Below are positions 17,836 to 26,535 of a stretch of DNA of 64,000 nt, in pieces. The position numbers were made by a program, and so were the translations under genes. The first letter of the stretch is position 1. Each line of letters opens with the position of its first letter. A model generated the notes under the pieces. The model ran no database searches. It saw only the letters and a list, made by a program, of their open reading frames with translations, and was not told where the DNA came from. The DNA is from Geodermatophilus obscurus DSM 43160. GTDB taxonomy: Bacteria; Actinomycetota; Actinomycetes; Mycobacteriales; Geodermatophilaceae. The stretch is from contig NC_013757.1 in the NCBI RefSeq assembly GCF_000025345.1, positions 3,968,001-4,032,000 on the forward strand, written 5' to 3'.

Positions 17836-18222
17836 TCAGCGGCTCTCCTCGATGACGAGCATGTAGCGACGCCGGTCGTCCTTGAACTCGGCGACGTCGA
17901 AGCTGGTGTGGTCGTCGGGCTCCTGCACCGTCTGCCGGAGGTACGGACGCACGCGCTGCCACAGCGCCTCCCGGTCGGCCGCGGCGACCTCCGTCGGCGC
18001 GTCCGGCCCGTAGAAGTGCAGGACCGGGACGTCGGGCGAACGCAGCAGGTGCTCCACCCGCTTCACCGGGGGTTCCCCGCCGCGGAGCCGCCAGGACGTG
18101 CCGTCGGCGTCCACCCACCGACCCGGGGAGATCGCGGACGGCCACGGGATCGCGTCGCCCACCGGCGAGGACCCGTCTGATGACGCCGGGGCCTGCCTCC
18201 GCTGCCTCGCCTGCTTGCCCAT
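17836..18222 (-). CDS. Hypothetical protein, 128 aa
   Basis: Not recognised. It starts with a basic MGKQARQRRQ tail, then a mixed hydrophilic domain with SAISPGRWVDADGTSWRLRGGE, VLHFYGPDAP and a C-terminal FDVAEFKDDRRRYMLVIEESR, of which RRRYMLVIEES looks like a core strand. No signal peptide, membrane segment or metal motif. ATG 18222 is chosen because GAGGAGG lies eight bases upstream. It diverges from the hypothetical gene at 18360. Codon pattern and the strong ribosome site support a real gene. Confidence 0.65.
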   Translation of the reverse strand: MGKQARQRRQAPASSDGSSPVGDAIPWPSAISPGRWVDADGTSWRLRGGEPPVKRVEHLLRSPDVPVLHFYGPDAPTEVAAADREALWQRVRPYLRQTVQEPDDHTSFDVAEFKDDRRRYMLVIEESR

Positions 18223-18359
18223 GCTCGCATCCTCCTCCGCGAGTGGCGTCGTCGGGCCCGGTAGCAGGATCGGGCGCGCGGTGACGCCGGTCGTGTGGGC
18301 GGGCGCCCTCCTGTGGACGGCAGACCCCACCGACGGTGGCCACGGCCAGGGTCCCGGGC

Positions 18360-18791
18360 ATGACGACTCCCCCGCTCGCCCAGGTCCCCGTCCGCTCGGC
18401 TGCCGAGCTCACCCGGCGCTGGGCCGCCCTGCTCGACCCACCGGTCTTCGCCGCCCGCAGCCTCTGGCTGCTGTGGCTCACCGGCGACGGTCGCTCGCTG
18501 CCGCTGGTCGTCCCGGTCGACGACCTGCCGGCGGTCCCCGACCGGTTGACGCTGCGCGGGCTCGCCGACCTCCACGAGACGCTCACCGAGGACCTCGACG
18601 TCACGCACCTCGCGATGGCGCTCTGCCGCCCCGGGCACGCCGTGGTCAGCGCCGAGGACGACGCGTGGGCCGAGGGGCTGCACACCGTCCTCGACGACGC
18701 CGTCGCGAGCAGCTGGAGCCTGCACCTGGCCGCAGGTGGCCGGGTGGTCCCGGTCGTCGAGTCCCCGACGTGGCGGCCGCCGACCGGGTGA
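18360..18791 (+). CDS. Hypothetical protein, 143 aa
   Basis: Not recognised. A soluble protein with RSAAELTRRWAALLDPP, RSLWLLWLTGDGRSLPLVVPVDDLP, and SWSLHLAAGGRVVPVV near the end. The mix of strands and helices without catalytic motifs resembles small regulatory or toxin-partner proteins, but nothing specific can be named. ATG 18360 is used; GTG 18336 is an in-frame alternative. The downstream DUF6308-like gene starts 131 nt later or, if its upstream in-frame GTG at 18788 is used, in a GTGA overlap. Confidence 0.6.
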   Translation: MTTPPLAQVPVRSAAELTRRWAALLDPPVFAARSLWLLWLTGDGRSLPLVVPVDDLPAVPDRLTLRGLADLHETLTEDLDVTHLAMALCRPGHAVVSAEDDAWAEGLHTVLDDAVASSWSLHLAAGGRVVPVVESPTWRPPTG

Positions 18792-18922
18792 GGCGGGGGT
18801 CGAGGGCCGCCGGCGCACGACCGACCCGACCGGCGAGTCGTCCCCACGAACCGCGCGGCAGGCCACGCCGGCGCGGGTGCCTCGACGGCGCGGCGCGGCT
18901 CGGCGTCGAGCAGGCTGGGGAG

Positions 18923-19660
18923 GTGGCTGCCGGTCCGCCCCTGTCCCTGCCCAGCGTCGGGCCGGACCCGGTGCCCTGGGACACCGCGCTCGCGGCGGTG
19001 CTCGGGTACGCGCGGGGACGGCGGGCGCTGTGGTTCCGCTCCCCAGGTCACCCCGAGGGTCGATGGGTGCGGGTCCCGGCCTTCGGCTACGAGCGCTTCG
19101 ACTGCCGCCCGCCGGTCGTCGGACCGCCGAGTGACGACGACGTCCTGATTGCCGAGGGGCTGCACGGCCGCCTCGACCCTGCGGGCTGGGCCGCGGTGCG
19201 CGCTGCGCTCGACGAGGCCGGCCCGCTAGCCGGCGCCATAGCCGTGCGGGCCGACGGACGGGCGTTCTGGGAGCTCCCGCCCGGGGAGCTGTCGGTGCTG
19301 GAGGAGCCGGGCACGGTCGGCGCCGGCCTGCGGGCGGTCGGCCGGCACGGGCCTGGGCGGCACCGGGACCACCTCGTCGCAGCGCTGCACCACCGGCGTC
19401 CGGACCTCGTGCCGCTGGTCGGCGGCACCACCCGCCGCTCGTTGCTCCCCCACGTCGAGGAGGGCGACAGCGGGCTCGAGGCGGTCGTGCACCGGGAGCT
19501 GCTGGCCAACGCCGAGGCGTTCGGCGCGCTCGAGACCGTGGCGTCCGGACTGCTGACCGCGACCGGGGGCGTCCCGCTCACCCGGCTGCGGCTGCACGAC
19601 GTCCTGCTGTGGCTCAGCGGCGGCCTCCGGCTGGCGCACGCCGTCGCCCTCGGCAGGTAG
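18923..19660 (+). CDS. DUF6308-like hypothetical protein
   Basis: A 245-residue soluble protein. The C-terminal half has HLVAALHHRRPDLVPLVGGTTRRSLLP and LTRLRLHDVLLWLSGGLR, which resemble the pattern K-L-L-H-x-K-R-P-x-L-x-P followed by a Leu-rich DVxLW stretch in DUF6308 proteins. That family is small and without known function. The GTG at 18923 gives a clean N-terminus; GTG 18788 would overlap the previous stop but adds an Arg-rich, noise-like 45 residues. The family assignment is from memory of the motif and is only moderately secure. Confidence 0.6.
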   Translation: MAAGPPLSLPSVGPDPVPWDTALAAVLGYARGRRALWFRSPGHPEGRWVRVPAFGYERFDCRPPVVGPPSDDDVLIAEGLHGRLDPAGWAAVRAALDEAGPLAGAIAVRADGRAFWELPPGELSVLEEPGTVGAGLRAVGRHGPGRHRDHLVAALHHRRPDLVPLVGGTTRRSLLPHVEEGDSGLEAVVHRELLANAEAFGALETVASGLLTATGGVPLTRLRLHDVLLWLSGGLRLAHAVALGR

Positions 19661-20016
19661 ATCCCGGAGTGGGCGGCGCCCCGGGCCTGACCGAGTCGAA
19701 CGCGCCGTCGAGGACGGCGACGCCGACGGGTCCGTCCAGCTCCACGGCCGACCGCCGGCCCGCCTCCGGGTCACCAGTGGGGTCGAGCCGCGCCTCGCTG
19801 CCCCGGCCGGGTACGCGGCGTGACCGCGAGGTCGGGGCTGTCCGCTCGAGGTGGGGATGACCCCACCCCCGACCGTGGGCATGCCGGTCCGCTTCGGGGG
19901 CCGATCCGATCGTATCCAGCAGCCCCGCACCGGACTCTCCATACCGAGGAGTTGTCGCACCCCCACAGGCCGCGCGGGACACCGCAGTCCCGCGCCGACG
20001 AGATGAGTGCCTCATC
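19661..20016. other. 356-bp gap with a 7-bp hairpin and a mini-ORF
   Basis: A perfect hairpin GGTGGGG-ATGA-CCCCACC (19850-19867) is a candidate terminator for the DUF6308-like gene. Just before the next gene, GATGAG-TGC-CTCATC (20002-20016) is an inverted repeat, and ATG 20004 opens a five-codon frame (MSASS) whose TGA overlaps the GTG at 20017. A longer minus-strand frame across the gap looks mostly like noise. Confidence 0.45.
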
Positions 20017-21079
20017 GTGACCGTCATCTCCCTGCCCCACGAGTTCAACGAGCACGACCTGTTCATCGACCTCCGGTCGATCGTCGGGCACTCGCTGTTC
20101 CTCAAGGTCGAAGGGCTCAACTTCGCCGGGTCGGTCAAGCTCAAGGCCGCGAGCGGGATGGTGGCGGCCGCCGAACGCGAGGGCCGGCTGCGGCCGGGGT
20201 CGGTCATCGTCGAGTCCTCGTCGGGCAACCTCGGTGTCGCGCTGAGCATGATCGCGGCGAGCAAGGGCTACGGGTTCCTGTGCGTGACCGACCCCCGCTG
20301 CAACCTGCAGACCAGGCTGCTGATGGAGGCGCTCGGCGCCGAGGTGCACGTGGTCACCGAGGTGGCCGACCCGGCCCGCGGCCTCCTCGGTGCGCGGATG
20401 GACCACGTGAGGGCTCGGTGTGCCGCCGACCCCCGCTACGTGTGGCTCAACCAGTACGAGAACCAGCACAACTGGCAGGCGCACTACCGCCAGACCGCGC
20501 CGGCGATCGACCGGCAGTTCCCGAAACTGGACGTCCTGTTCGTCGGGGCCGGCACCACCGGAACCCTGATGGGCTGCGCCCGGTGGTTCCGCGAGCACCG
20601 CCCCTCGGTGCGCATCGTCGCCGTCGACCCGGCCGGCTCGGTGTCCTTCGGCGGTCCGGCGAGCCCGCGGATGATCCCGGGCCTGGGCATGGCCCGTCCG
20701 CCCGCCTCTGCTGGACGAGTCCTACGTCGACGAGGTGGTGGTGGAGGAGGAGGTGGACACCGTCCGCGCCTGCCACCGGCTGGCTCGGCGCGGCTTCCTG
20801 TTCGGTGGCTCGACCGGCACCGTGGTCAGCGGGGCGACGAAGTGGCTGGCCCGCCACCGGGGGAACGGCGGGCGCGAGCTCACCGCGGTCACCATCGCCC
20901 CGGACCTGGGCGAGCGGTACCTCGACACCGTGTACCAGCCCAACTGGGTGGCGGACGTCTACGGCGAGGACCTGCTGAGTTCTCTCGAGCACGACGTGGC
21001 CCCCGCCGCCGCGTCACCGCCGCCGATCCCCGTACCGCGGGTCCCCGTGCACGCCGCGGTGGGGTCGGAGGTGACCTGA
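20017..21079 (+). pseudogene. SbnA-like PLP enzyme (2,3-diaminopropionate / cysteine-synthase family), frameshifted
   Basis: Frame one from GTG 20017 encodes FLKVEGLNFAGSVKLKAASGM with the PLP lysine at about 41, SSSGNLGVAL, GAGTTGTLMGCARWF and ends its meaningful part at IPGLGMARPP. From about 20708 the next frame continues LLDESYVDEVVVEEEVDTVRAC, shown here by LLDESYVDEV, then GFLFGGSTGTVVSG and PDLGERYLDTVY. Together they match SbnA, which makes the siderophore precursor from O-phosphoserine and glutamate. Removal of one C in the run around 20697-20706 would restore one protein of about 353 residues. So this is a pseudogene, a sequencing error or, less likely, programmed shifting. No SbnB-like partner is in view. 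Confidence 0.85.
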
Positions 21080-21134
21080 GCACCACCCGGTCCCGGGCCG
21101 GGAGCTCGACCGCTCCCGGCCCGGGACCGGCACG

Positions 21135-21875
21135 TCAGACGACGCGGATGCGCAGCCGGCGGAACCCGCGGCCCTTGTTCTCCATCTTGACCACCTCGAC
21201 CCGGCCGACCATCGCCGTCGAGGCCACGTGCGTGCCGCCGTCGGCCTGCAGGTCCAGGCCGACGATGTCGACGATGCGGACCTCCTCGATGTCGGGCGGC
21301 AGCAGGTCGGTCGCGGTCCGGATCAGGTCGGGGATCGCGTAGGCCTCCGCACGCGGCAGCGTCCGCACCTCGATGCGCCGGTCCGCGGCGATCTCGGCGT
21401 TGACCGCCTCTGCCACCCGGTCCTTGAAGTCGGCCGGCACCTCGGCCAGGTCGAAGTCCATGCGCGCGGTCAGCGGCTCCATGTTGCCGCCGGTGACCTT
21501 CGCGCCGAAGTCGCGCAGGACGACGCCGGTCAGCACGTGCAGGCCCGAGTGCGTCCGCATCAGCGCCGTCCGCCGCTCGTCGTCGAGCGCTCCGCGGACC
21601 GCCGTGCCCGGCGGCGGCACCGGGTCGCCCTCCACCGGTATCAGGTACAGCTCGTCGCCCTTGCGGGTGCCGGCGATGCGCGTGCGGACGCCGCCCCACA
21701 GCAGCACGCCCTCGTCCGGCGGCTGCCCGCCGCCGCCCGGGTAGAAGGCGCTGCGGTCGAGGACGACGCCCTGCTCGGGATCGGCCGCGACGACCGTCGC
21801 GTCCCACTCCCGGACGGTCGCGTCGGTCAGGTCGAGACGGTGGGTGTGCCCGTGGGAGTCGGCGGCAGTGGTCAC
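21135..21875 (-). CDS. AlaX-type alanyl-tRNA editing protein
   Basis: A 246-residue protein of the AlaX-M class. VVLDRSAFYPGGGGQPPDEG is the typical N-terminal part, shortened here to FYPGGGGQP; the zinc site begins with HSGLH (His 109 and 113) and ends with ADGGTHVAST near 211-220. It hydrolyses Ser- or Gly-mischarged tRNA-Ala. The residue four before the last His, commonly Cys in CGGTH, is Asp 212 here. GTG 21875 is chosen since upstream residues are Arg/Pro-rich. Convergent with the SbnA-like gene. Confidence 0.92.
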   Translation of the reverse strand: MTTAADSHGHTHRLDLTDATVREWDATVVAADPEQGVVLDRSAFYPGGGGQPPDEGVLLWGGVRTRIAGTRKGDELYLIPVEGDPVPPPGTAVRGALDDERRTALMRTHSGLHVLTGVVLRDFGAKVTGGNMEPLTARMDFDLAEVPADFKDRVAEAVNAEIAADRRIEVRTLPRAEAYAIPDLIRTATDLLPPDIEEVRIVDIVGLDLQADGGTHVASTAMVGRVEVVKMENKGRGFRRLRIRVV

Positions 21876-22210
21876 CCCGGCATGCTGCCCGGGATGGCCG
21901 GACGGCGGCCACCGGCGGGCCGCCCCTCCTGTCGGACGGGACGACGAGGCGACCCGCGCCCTCCGGTGTGAGCGGCTCGGCCCCGGGCGTCGGCCGGGGG
22001 GACGGCGGCCACGAGCAGGGACTGCTGCCCGCCCGCGGGCCCCGGTGAGCGGGCTGCCGTCGGCTCCCGTCGCCGGCGCGGACCGTCGTCCCGGTGGCGG
22101 CGCACCGGGACATTGCCTGCCGGGCCGGGCGCGAGGACGCTGGGCGCCGCGGCGATGCCGCCGGAGCACCGCCGCCGGAGAACTCCAGCGCCCTGGAGAG
22201 GAGCGGTGAC
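21876..22210. promoter_or_regulatory. 335-bp divergent gap
   Basis: This region separates the divergent AlaX gene and the first of the tandem paralogues and should hold both promoters. A GAGGAG ribosome site precedes 22211. I see no strong hairpin, repeat or AT-rich box. Confidence 0.35.
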
Positions 22211-22831
22211 GTGTACGCACGCTCGACCACCATCCGCGGCAACCCGCGGTCCGTCGACCGCGGGACGGACTACGTCCGCGACGAGGTGATGCCCGCCGTC
22301 CGCGGCATGGACGGCTGCATCGGCCTGTCCATGCTCGCCGACCACGAGTCCGGGATGTGCATCGTGACGACGTCCTGGCGGGACCGGGAGGCGATGCAGG
22401 CCAGCGCCGAGGGGGTCCGTCCGCTGCGCGACCGGGCGAGGGAGGTCTTCGGCGGCGAGGTCGAGGTGCACGAGTGGGAGGTGTCGGCCATGCACCGCCG
22501 GCACGAGGCCCACCACGGCGCCTGCACCCGGGTGACCTGGCTGCGCGGCGCCCCCGACGACATGGAGCGCAGCATCGACGCCTTCCGCATGAGCCTGATG
22601 CCGCGGCTGGACGACCTCGCCGGCTTCTGCAGCGTCAGCCTCATGACCCACGCCGCGGAGGGCATGGCCGTCTCCGCGGTCACCTACGACAGCCGGGAGG
22701 ACATGATCGAGACCCGCGAGCACGCCCGCGCGCTGCGCGACGAGTTCGTGCCGGCGCTCGGCCTGGCCGTCACCGACGTCCGGGAGTTCGACCTCGTCCT
22801 CGCCCACCTTCGGGTACCCGAGACCGCGTGA
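22211..22831 (+). CDS. Antibiotic-biosynthesis-monooxygenase-like (dimeric alpha-beta barrel) protein, copy 1
   Basis: A 206-residue protein made of two similar halves of about 100 residues. Each half has the ABM-fold order strand-helix-strand: RSTTIRGNPRSVDRG, IGLSMLADHESGMCIVTTSWRDREAM in the first, and GACTRVTWLRG, FCSVSLMTHAAEGMAVSAVTYDSREDM in the second (given here only as landmarks). This is the pseudo-dimer form of heme-degrading or quinone monooxygenase-like proteins, but no catalytic residues can be assigned. A GAGGAG site precedes GTG 22211. The next gene is a paralogue of identical length 59 nt downstream. Confidence 0.75.
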   Translation: MYARSTTIRGNPRSVDRGTDYVRDEVMPAVRGMDGCIGLSMLADHESGMCIVTTSWRDREAMQASAEGVRPLRDRAREVFGGEVEVHEWEVSAMHRRHEAHHGACTRVTWLRGAPDDMERSIDAFRMSLMPRLDDLAGFCSVSLMTHAAEGMAVSAVTYDSREDMIETREHARALRDEFVPALGLAVTDVREFDLVLAHLRVPETA

Positions 22832-22890
22832 GCGCCGCAGAGCGGGCCGGGGTCGCCCCCGCCGGCCCCCGCGCAGAGAGGAGGCAGCCC

Positions 22891-23511
22891 GTGTACGCGC
22901 GCACCGTCACCGTCCACGGCAACCCGAAGGCGGTCGACGACGGCGTCGCCTTCCTGCGAGACAGGGTCATGCCGGCCGTCGAGGGCCTGCCCGGCTACGT
23001 GGGGCTGTCGATGCTCGCCGACCGTGACTCCGGCCGCTGCATCGCCACCACGTCGTGGGCCGACGAGGCCGCGATGTCCGCGACCGGCGAGCAGCTGCGG
23101 CCCCTGCGGGCCCGCTTCGCCCAGATCCTCGGCGGGCCGCCGGAGCTGCAGACGTGGGAGATCGCCGTCCTGCACCGGGTGCACGAGGCGCCGGACGGGG
23201 CCTGCACCCGGGTCACCTGGATGCGCACCGACCCCGACCGGGTAGAGCAGGTCCTCGACGCCTACCGGCTGAGCCTGCTGCCGCGGCTCGAGGAGGTGGA
23301 CGGCTTCTGCAGCGCCAGCCTGCTCGTCGACCGCTGGGAGGGGCGGGGCGCCGGGTCGGTCACCTACGCCGACCGGGCGAGCCTGGAGCGCTCCCGCACC
23401 GACGCCACCGCCGTCAGAGAGGAGTTCGCCGCCGCGATGGGCGGCCGGATCCTCGAGGTCGCCGAGTTCGACCTGGTGCTCGCGCACCTGCGGGTGCCCG
23501 AGACCGCGTGA
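22891..23511 (+). CDS. Antibiotic-biosynthesis-monooxygenase-like protein, copy 2
   Basis: Also 206 residues, paralogous to the gene just upstream over its full length. Both start VYARxxTxxGNP, both hold GLSMLADxxSGxCIxTTSW and both end in the identical EFDLVLAHLRVPETA. AGAGGAGG lies seven bases before GTG 22891. The pair arose by tandem duplication of an already internally duplicated protein. The stop codon touches the inverted terminator element that follows. Confidence 0.78.
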   Translation: MYARTVTVHGNPKAVDDGVAFLRDRVMPAVEGLPGYVGLSMLADRDSGRCIATTSWADEAAMSATGEQLRPLRARFAQILGGPPELQTWEIAVLHRVHEAPDGACTRVTWMRTDPDRVEQVLDAYRLSLLPRLEEVDGFCSASLLVDRWEGRGAGSVTYADRASLERSRTDATAVREEFAAAMGGRILEVAEFDLVLAHLRVPETA

Positions 23512-23514
23512 GGA

Positions 23515-23629
23515 AGGACCTCCCTGCCCCCACCGCTCACAGGCTCGCGGCGGGCCCCTGGTGACGTGCTGAACGGCCATCTTCAGGGGCCCGCGCCGAG
23601 CGTGCGAGGCGTGGGGGCAAGGGGGTCCT
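23515..23629. terminator. Long imperfect inverted repeat, bidirectional terminator element (R1)
   Basis: Two 46-nt arms (23515-23560 and 23584-23629) are reverse complements at about 38 of 46 positions and share AGGACC, GCCCCCAC, GCTCG and GCGGGCCCCTG. It fills the gap between two convergent genes. Similar elements recur after stops elsewhere in the window. Confidence 0.7.
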
Positions 23630-23632
23630 CTC

Positions 23633-24703
23633 TCAGACCACCCGGGTCAGGGCCGGCCAGAGGCCGTCGCCGCCCTCGGCGAGCAGCCCGACGCCGAGCA
23701 CCTGCGACCAGGTCAGCTCCGACCCGGCCTCGTCGCGCCAGGACCACAGCCGCCGCGTCAGGTGGTGCAGCTTGTGCTCGTACGTGAACCCGATCGCGCC
23801 GTGCACCTGGTGCGCCAGCCGGGCCACCACCTCGACCGCCGCCCCGGCGCGCACCTTGGCCGCCGCCGCGGCCAGGACGACGTCGTCCCCCCGCCCGAGG
23901 GCCTGGACTGCGGCGTCGGTCAGCGCGGTCACCGCCGTGACCTCGCCGGCCATCTCCGCGAGCTCCATCTGGATGGCCTGAAACTTGCCCAGCGGCCGAC
24001 CGAACTGGTGCCGCTCCCCGGCGTACTGCACGGTCCAGGCCAGCACCCGCTCCAGCGCCGCGGCCAGCTGCACCGCCCGCGCCAGCGCGAAGCGGGCCCG
24101 CACCTCCCCGGCCTGAGCCGGGGTGAGCAGCGCTCCGGCCGCCGGCGCACCGCCCAGCACCAGCGAGCCGCGCGGCTCCCCGGCCAGGTTGCGCGCGTCG
24201 CTGGTCGCCAGCTCCTCGGCGCCGACCAGCGCCAGCACCGCGCCCTCGATGCCCTCGGGCGCCGCCGCGAGGACCGCGACGTGCCGCGCCACCCCGGCCC
24301 AGGCGACGTCGGTCGCGGTGCCGGTGAGCCGCCAGCGCCCCGGCCCGTCGCCGTCGTCCACCGGCTCGGCGGTGACCGCACCGGCGACCGCGAGCGTGAG
24401 CGGCTCGGCCGGGTCGGGCAGGTCCAGGCCGGCCGCCAGCAGCGCCGGCCCCGCGGCCAGCAGCTGCTCGGCCACCGGCACCGCCCCGGCACCGGCGGCC
24501 AGCGTGCGGACGACGGCCACCGCGTCGGCCAGCTCGCCGCCCGACCCGCCGGCCTCCTCGGGCAGCCCGACGCCGGTCAGCCCCGCCTCGGCCAGGTCGG
24601 CCCACAGCCCGGCGTCCCACGCGGTGTCCGCCGTGAGCGCGAACGGCTCGTGCGCCGAGAGGATGTCGCGGACGGTCTCGATCACCAGGTCCTGATCGCT
24701 CAT
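23633..24703 (-). CDS. Acyl-CoA dehydrogenase family protein (small partner type)
   Basis: A 356-residue ACAD. N-terminal helical part with LAEAGLTGVGLPEEAGGSGG, middle beta part, then YAGERHQFGRPLGKFQAIQ near residue 235 and QVHGAIGFTYEHKLHHLTRR near 300, all landmarks of FadE proteins. The middle domain lacks the usual FAD-binding TEP/GSD loops, which points to the less conserved subunit of a heteromeric alpha2beta2 enzyme like mycobacterial ChsE-type pairs. The second ACAD gene ends 76 nt upstream on the same strand. Substrate unknown; a steroid or branched acyl-CoA is possible. Confidence 0.9.
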   Translation of the reverse strand: MSDQDLVIETVRDILSAHEPFALTADTAWDAGLWADLAEAGLTGVGLPEEAGGSGGELADAVAVVRTLAAGAGAVPVAEQLLAAGPALLAAGLDLPDPAEPLTLAVAGAVTAEPVDDGDGPGRWRLTGTATDVAWAGVARHVAVLAAAPEGIEGAVLALVGAEELATSDARNLAGEPRGSLVLGGAPAAGALLTPAQAGEVRARFALARAVQLAAALERVLAWTVQYAGERHQFGRPLGKFQAIQMELAEMAGEVTAVTALTDAAVQALGRGDDVVLAAAAAKVRAGAAVEVVARLAHQVHGAIGFTYEHKLHHLTRRLWSWRDEAGSELTWSQVLGVGLLAEGGDGLWPALTRVV

Positions 24704-24779
24704 CGCTCCGCTCCCTGGCTCGAACCCGCGCTCGCTCCGCTCCTCGCTCGTTCCCCGCCGCGCTGCTTACCCGCTGTCG

Positions 24780-25940
24780 TCATCGCAGCCCCAGCCCACG
24801 CGCCACGATCCCGCGCAGGATCTCGTTGGTCCCGCCCCGCAGCGTGTAGCCCGGCGCGTGCAGCTGCGCCTCCGCCAGCGCCCGCCCCAGCGGGTCCGGC
24901 GACTCCAGCGACACCGTCACCTCGACCACCCGGCGGATCTCGTCGACGGCGTCTGCCTCGAACGTCGTCCCCACGTCCTTGACCAGCGCCGCGGGGATGT
25001 CGGGCAGCTCACCGCGATCCAGCGCCGCCGCGATCCGCAGCGAGAGCTGGCGCAACGCCAGCAGCCGCGCCGAGAGCCGGCCGAGGGTGGCCAGCTGCGC
25101 CGCGTCCCCGGTGTCGCAGGCGCGCCGCGCGAACTCGGCGACCAGCGGGTAGGTCGACAGGAACCGTTCCGGGCCGGACCGCTCGAAGGCCAGCTCCGCG
25201 GTCACCTGGTGCCAGCCGGCGCCCTCCTCCCCGAGCAGCATGTCGCCGGGGACGACGACGTCCTCGAAGACCACCTCGTTGAAGTGGTGGCCGCCGTCGA
25301 GGATGCGGATCGGGTTGATCGAGATGCCGGGCAGCGACAGGTCCACCAGCAGCTGGGACAGCCCCGCGTGCCGGTTCGCCGGGTCGGCCGGTGAGGTGCG
25401 CACCAGCACGATCCCGTAGTGCGAGAAGTGGGCGTTCGACGTCCACACCTTGGCGCCGTTGACCACCCAGTCCCCGTCGCCGTTGCGCGCGGCGCGGGTG
25501 CGGATCGAGGCGAGGTCGGAGCCGGAGTCCGGCTCGCTCATGCCGATGACGAAGTAGCACTCCCCCGCGGCGATCCTCGGCAGGATGTCCCGCCGCTGCG
25601 CCTCCGTGCCGTAGCGCAGCAGGTTCGGCCCGGACTGCCGGTCGGCGATCCAGTGCGCCGCCACCGGGGCGCCGGCCGCCAGCAGCTCCTCGGTCACCGC
25701 GTAGCGCTCCATCGCCGAGCGCTCGTGCCCGCCGTACTGCTTCGGCCAGGTCATCCCCAGCCAGCCGCGCTCGCCCAGCTTCCGCGAGAACGCCGGGTCG
25801 ACGCCGGACAGCCAGGTGTCGACGTGGGTGGTGAAGGTCCCGGCGGCCAGCTCCTCGGCCAGGAACTCCCGCACCTGGGCGCGGACCTCCTCGGCGGCCT
25901 GGGACGGCGGCGCGGGCGCCAGGGTCAGCGGGCTGCTCAT
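24780..25940 (-). CDS. Acyl-CoA dehydrogenase
   Basis: A 386-residue ACAD. It has the canonical GMSEPDSGSDLASIRTRA and NGAKVWTSNAHFSHYGIVLVRT FAD/substrate segments, GITWPKQYGG-like GMTWPKQYGG at the start and GGTNEILRGIVARGLGL at the end. In the last motif Gly replaces the Glu that serves as base in many family members; a Glu elsewhere (for example in FERSGPER) or the partner subunit may fill that role. ATG 25940 is chosen over the open upstream frame. It is co-oriented with the second ACAD and they probably form one complex. Confidence 0.93.
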   Translation of the reverse strand: MSSPLTLAPAPPSQAAEEVRAQVREFLAEELAAGTFTTHVDTWLSGVDPAFSRKLGERGWLGMTWPKQYGGHERSAMERYAVTEELLAAGAPVAAHWIADRQSGPNLLRYGTEAQRRDILPRIAAGECYFVIGMSEPDSGSDLASIRTRAARNGDGDWVVNGAKVWTSNAHFSHYGIVLVRTSPADPANRHAGLSQLLVDLSLPGISINPIRILDGGHHFNEVVFEDVVVPGDMLLGEEGAGWHQVTAELAFERSGPERFLSTYPLVAEFARRACDTGDAAQLATLGRLSARLLALRQLSLRIAAALDRGELPDIPAALVKDVGTTFEADAVDEIRRVVEVTVSLESPDPLGRALAEAQLHAPGYTLRGGTNEILRGIVARGLGLR

Positions 25941-26088
25941 GCGGTGCGACTCCCCACGTCGATGTGGCTGTGCCCTCTGGTTGTACAGGGCGGCGCCGTG
26001 GGCAGCACGGCCGACTCCGGCCGTGGTCACCGGGACGTTGCCGGGACCGGCGGCACGTCGTCGCGTGTCGCCGGCACCGACCCCGTGA

Positions 26089-26475
26089 TCAACTCGCGGA
26101 CGGCGGCGGTGACGACGACGGTGACGACGACGGCGGTGGGTCGGGCGGCGCCTGCTCCTCCTCGTCGTCGTCGGCCGGATCCTCGTCCTCCGTGCCCCGG
26201 GTGAGCTGGCGCAGCTCGGCGACGACGTCCCCGGCCACCGTCGCCAGCGAGGTCACCGCGCCGGAGACCAGCCGGCGCACCCCGGGGGCGTCCAGGCCGA
26301 GCAGCGCGCCGAACCCGGCGGCGACGTCCACCCCGGGGAGGGCTCCGGGCGAACCGACCGCCCGCGCCTGTCCGTCGGCCAGCTCCGGTGACCAGCGCAT
26401 CGCGTCGCCGGACATCGTGATGTCACCGGTGGCCCCGTCGATCGACTCGGTCACCGGGTTGGGTGGACGCTCCAT
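26089..26475 (-). CDS. Hypothetical protein, 128 aa, acidic/proline-rich tail
   Basis: Not recognised. Residues 1-90 include a possible amphipathic helix region GVRRLVSGAVTSLATVAGDVVAELRQL; residues 93-128 are low-complexity: a stretch of Glu/Asp and then Ser/Pro. GGAGGCGGCC precedes ATG 26475. No membrane segment. It lies between the ACAD pair and the PP2C gene, on the same strand as both, without evident link. Confidence 0.6.
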   Translation of the reverse strand: MERPPNPVTESIDGATGDITMSGDAMRWSPELADGQARAVGSPGALPGVDVAAGFGALLGLDAPGVRRLVSGAVTSLATVAGDVVAELRQLTRGTEDEDPADDDEEEQAPPDPPPSSSPSSSPPPSAS

Positions 26476-26535
26476 GGCCGCCTCCCGCGCCGCACGTGCC
26501 CCTGCGCCGATGGTGGCCCTCGGAGGCCCGGGGGT

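Noticed and set aside
19226-20264. Minus-strand frames across the 19.7-20.0 kb gap, one with a short protein-like stretch (GPVGVAVLDGAFDSV)
   Set aside because: The stretch is about 30 residues and its surroundings are antisense to two real genes; not enough to call a gene or remnant.
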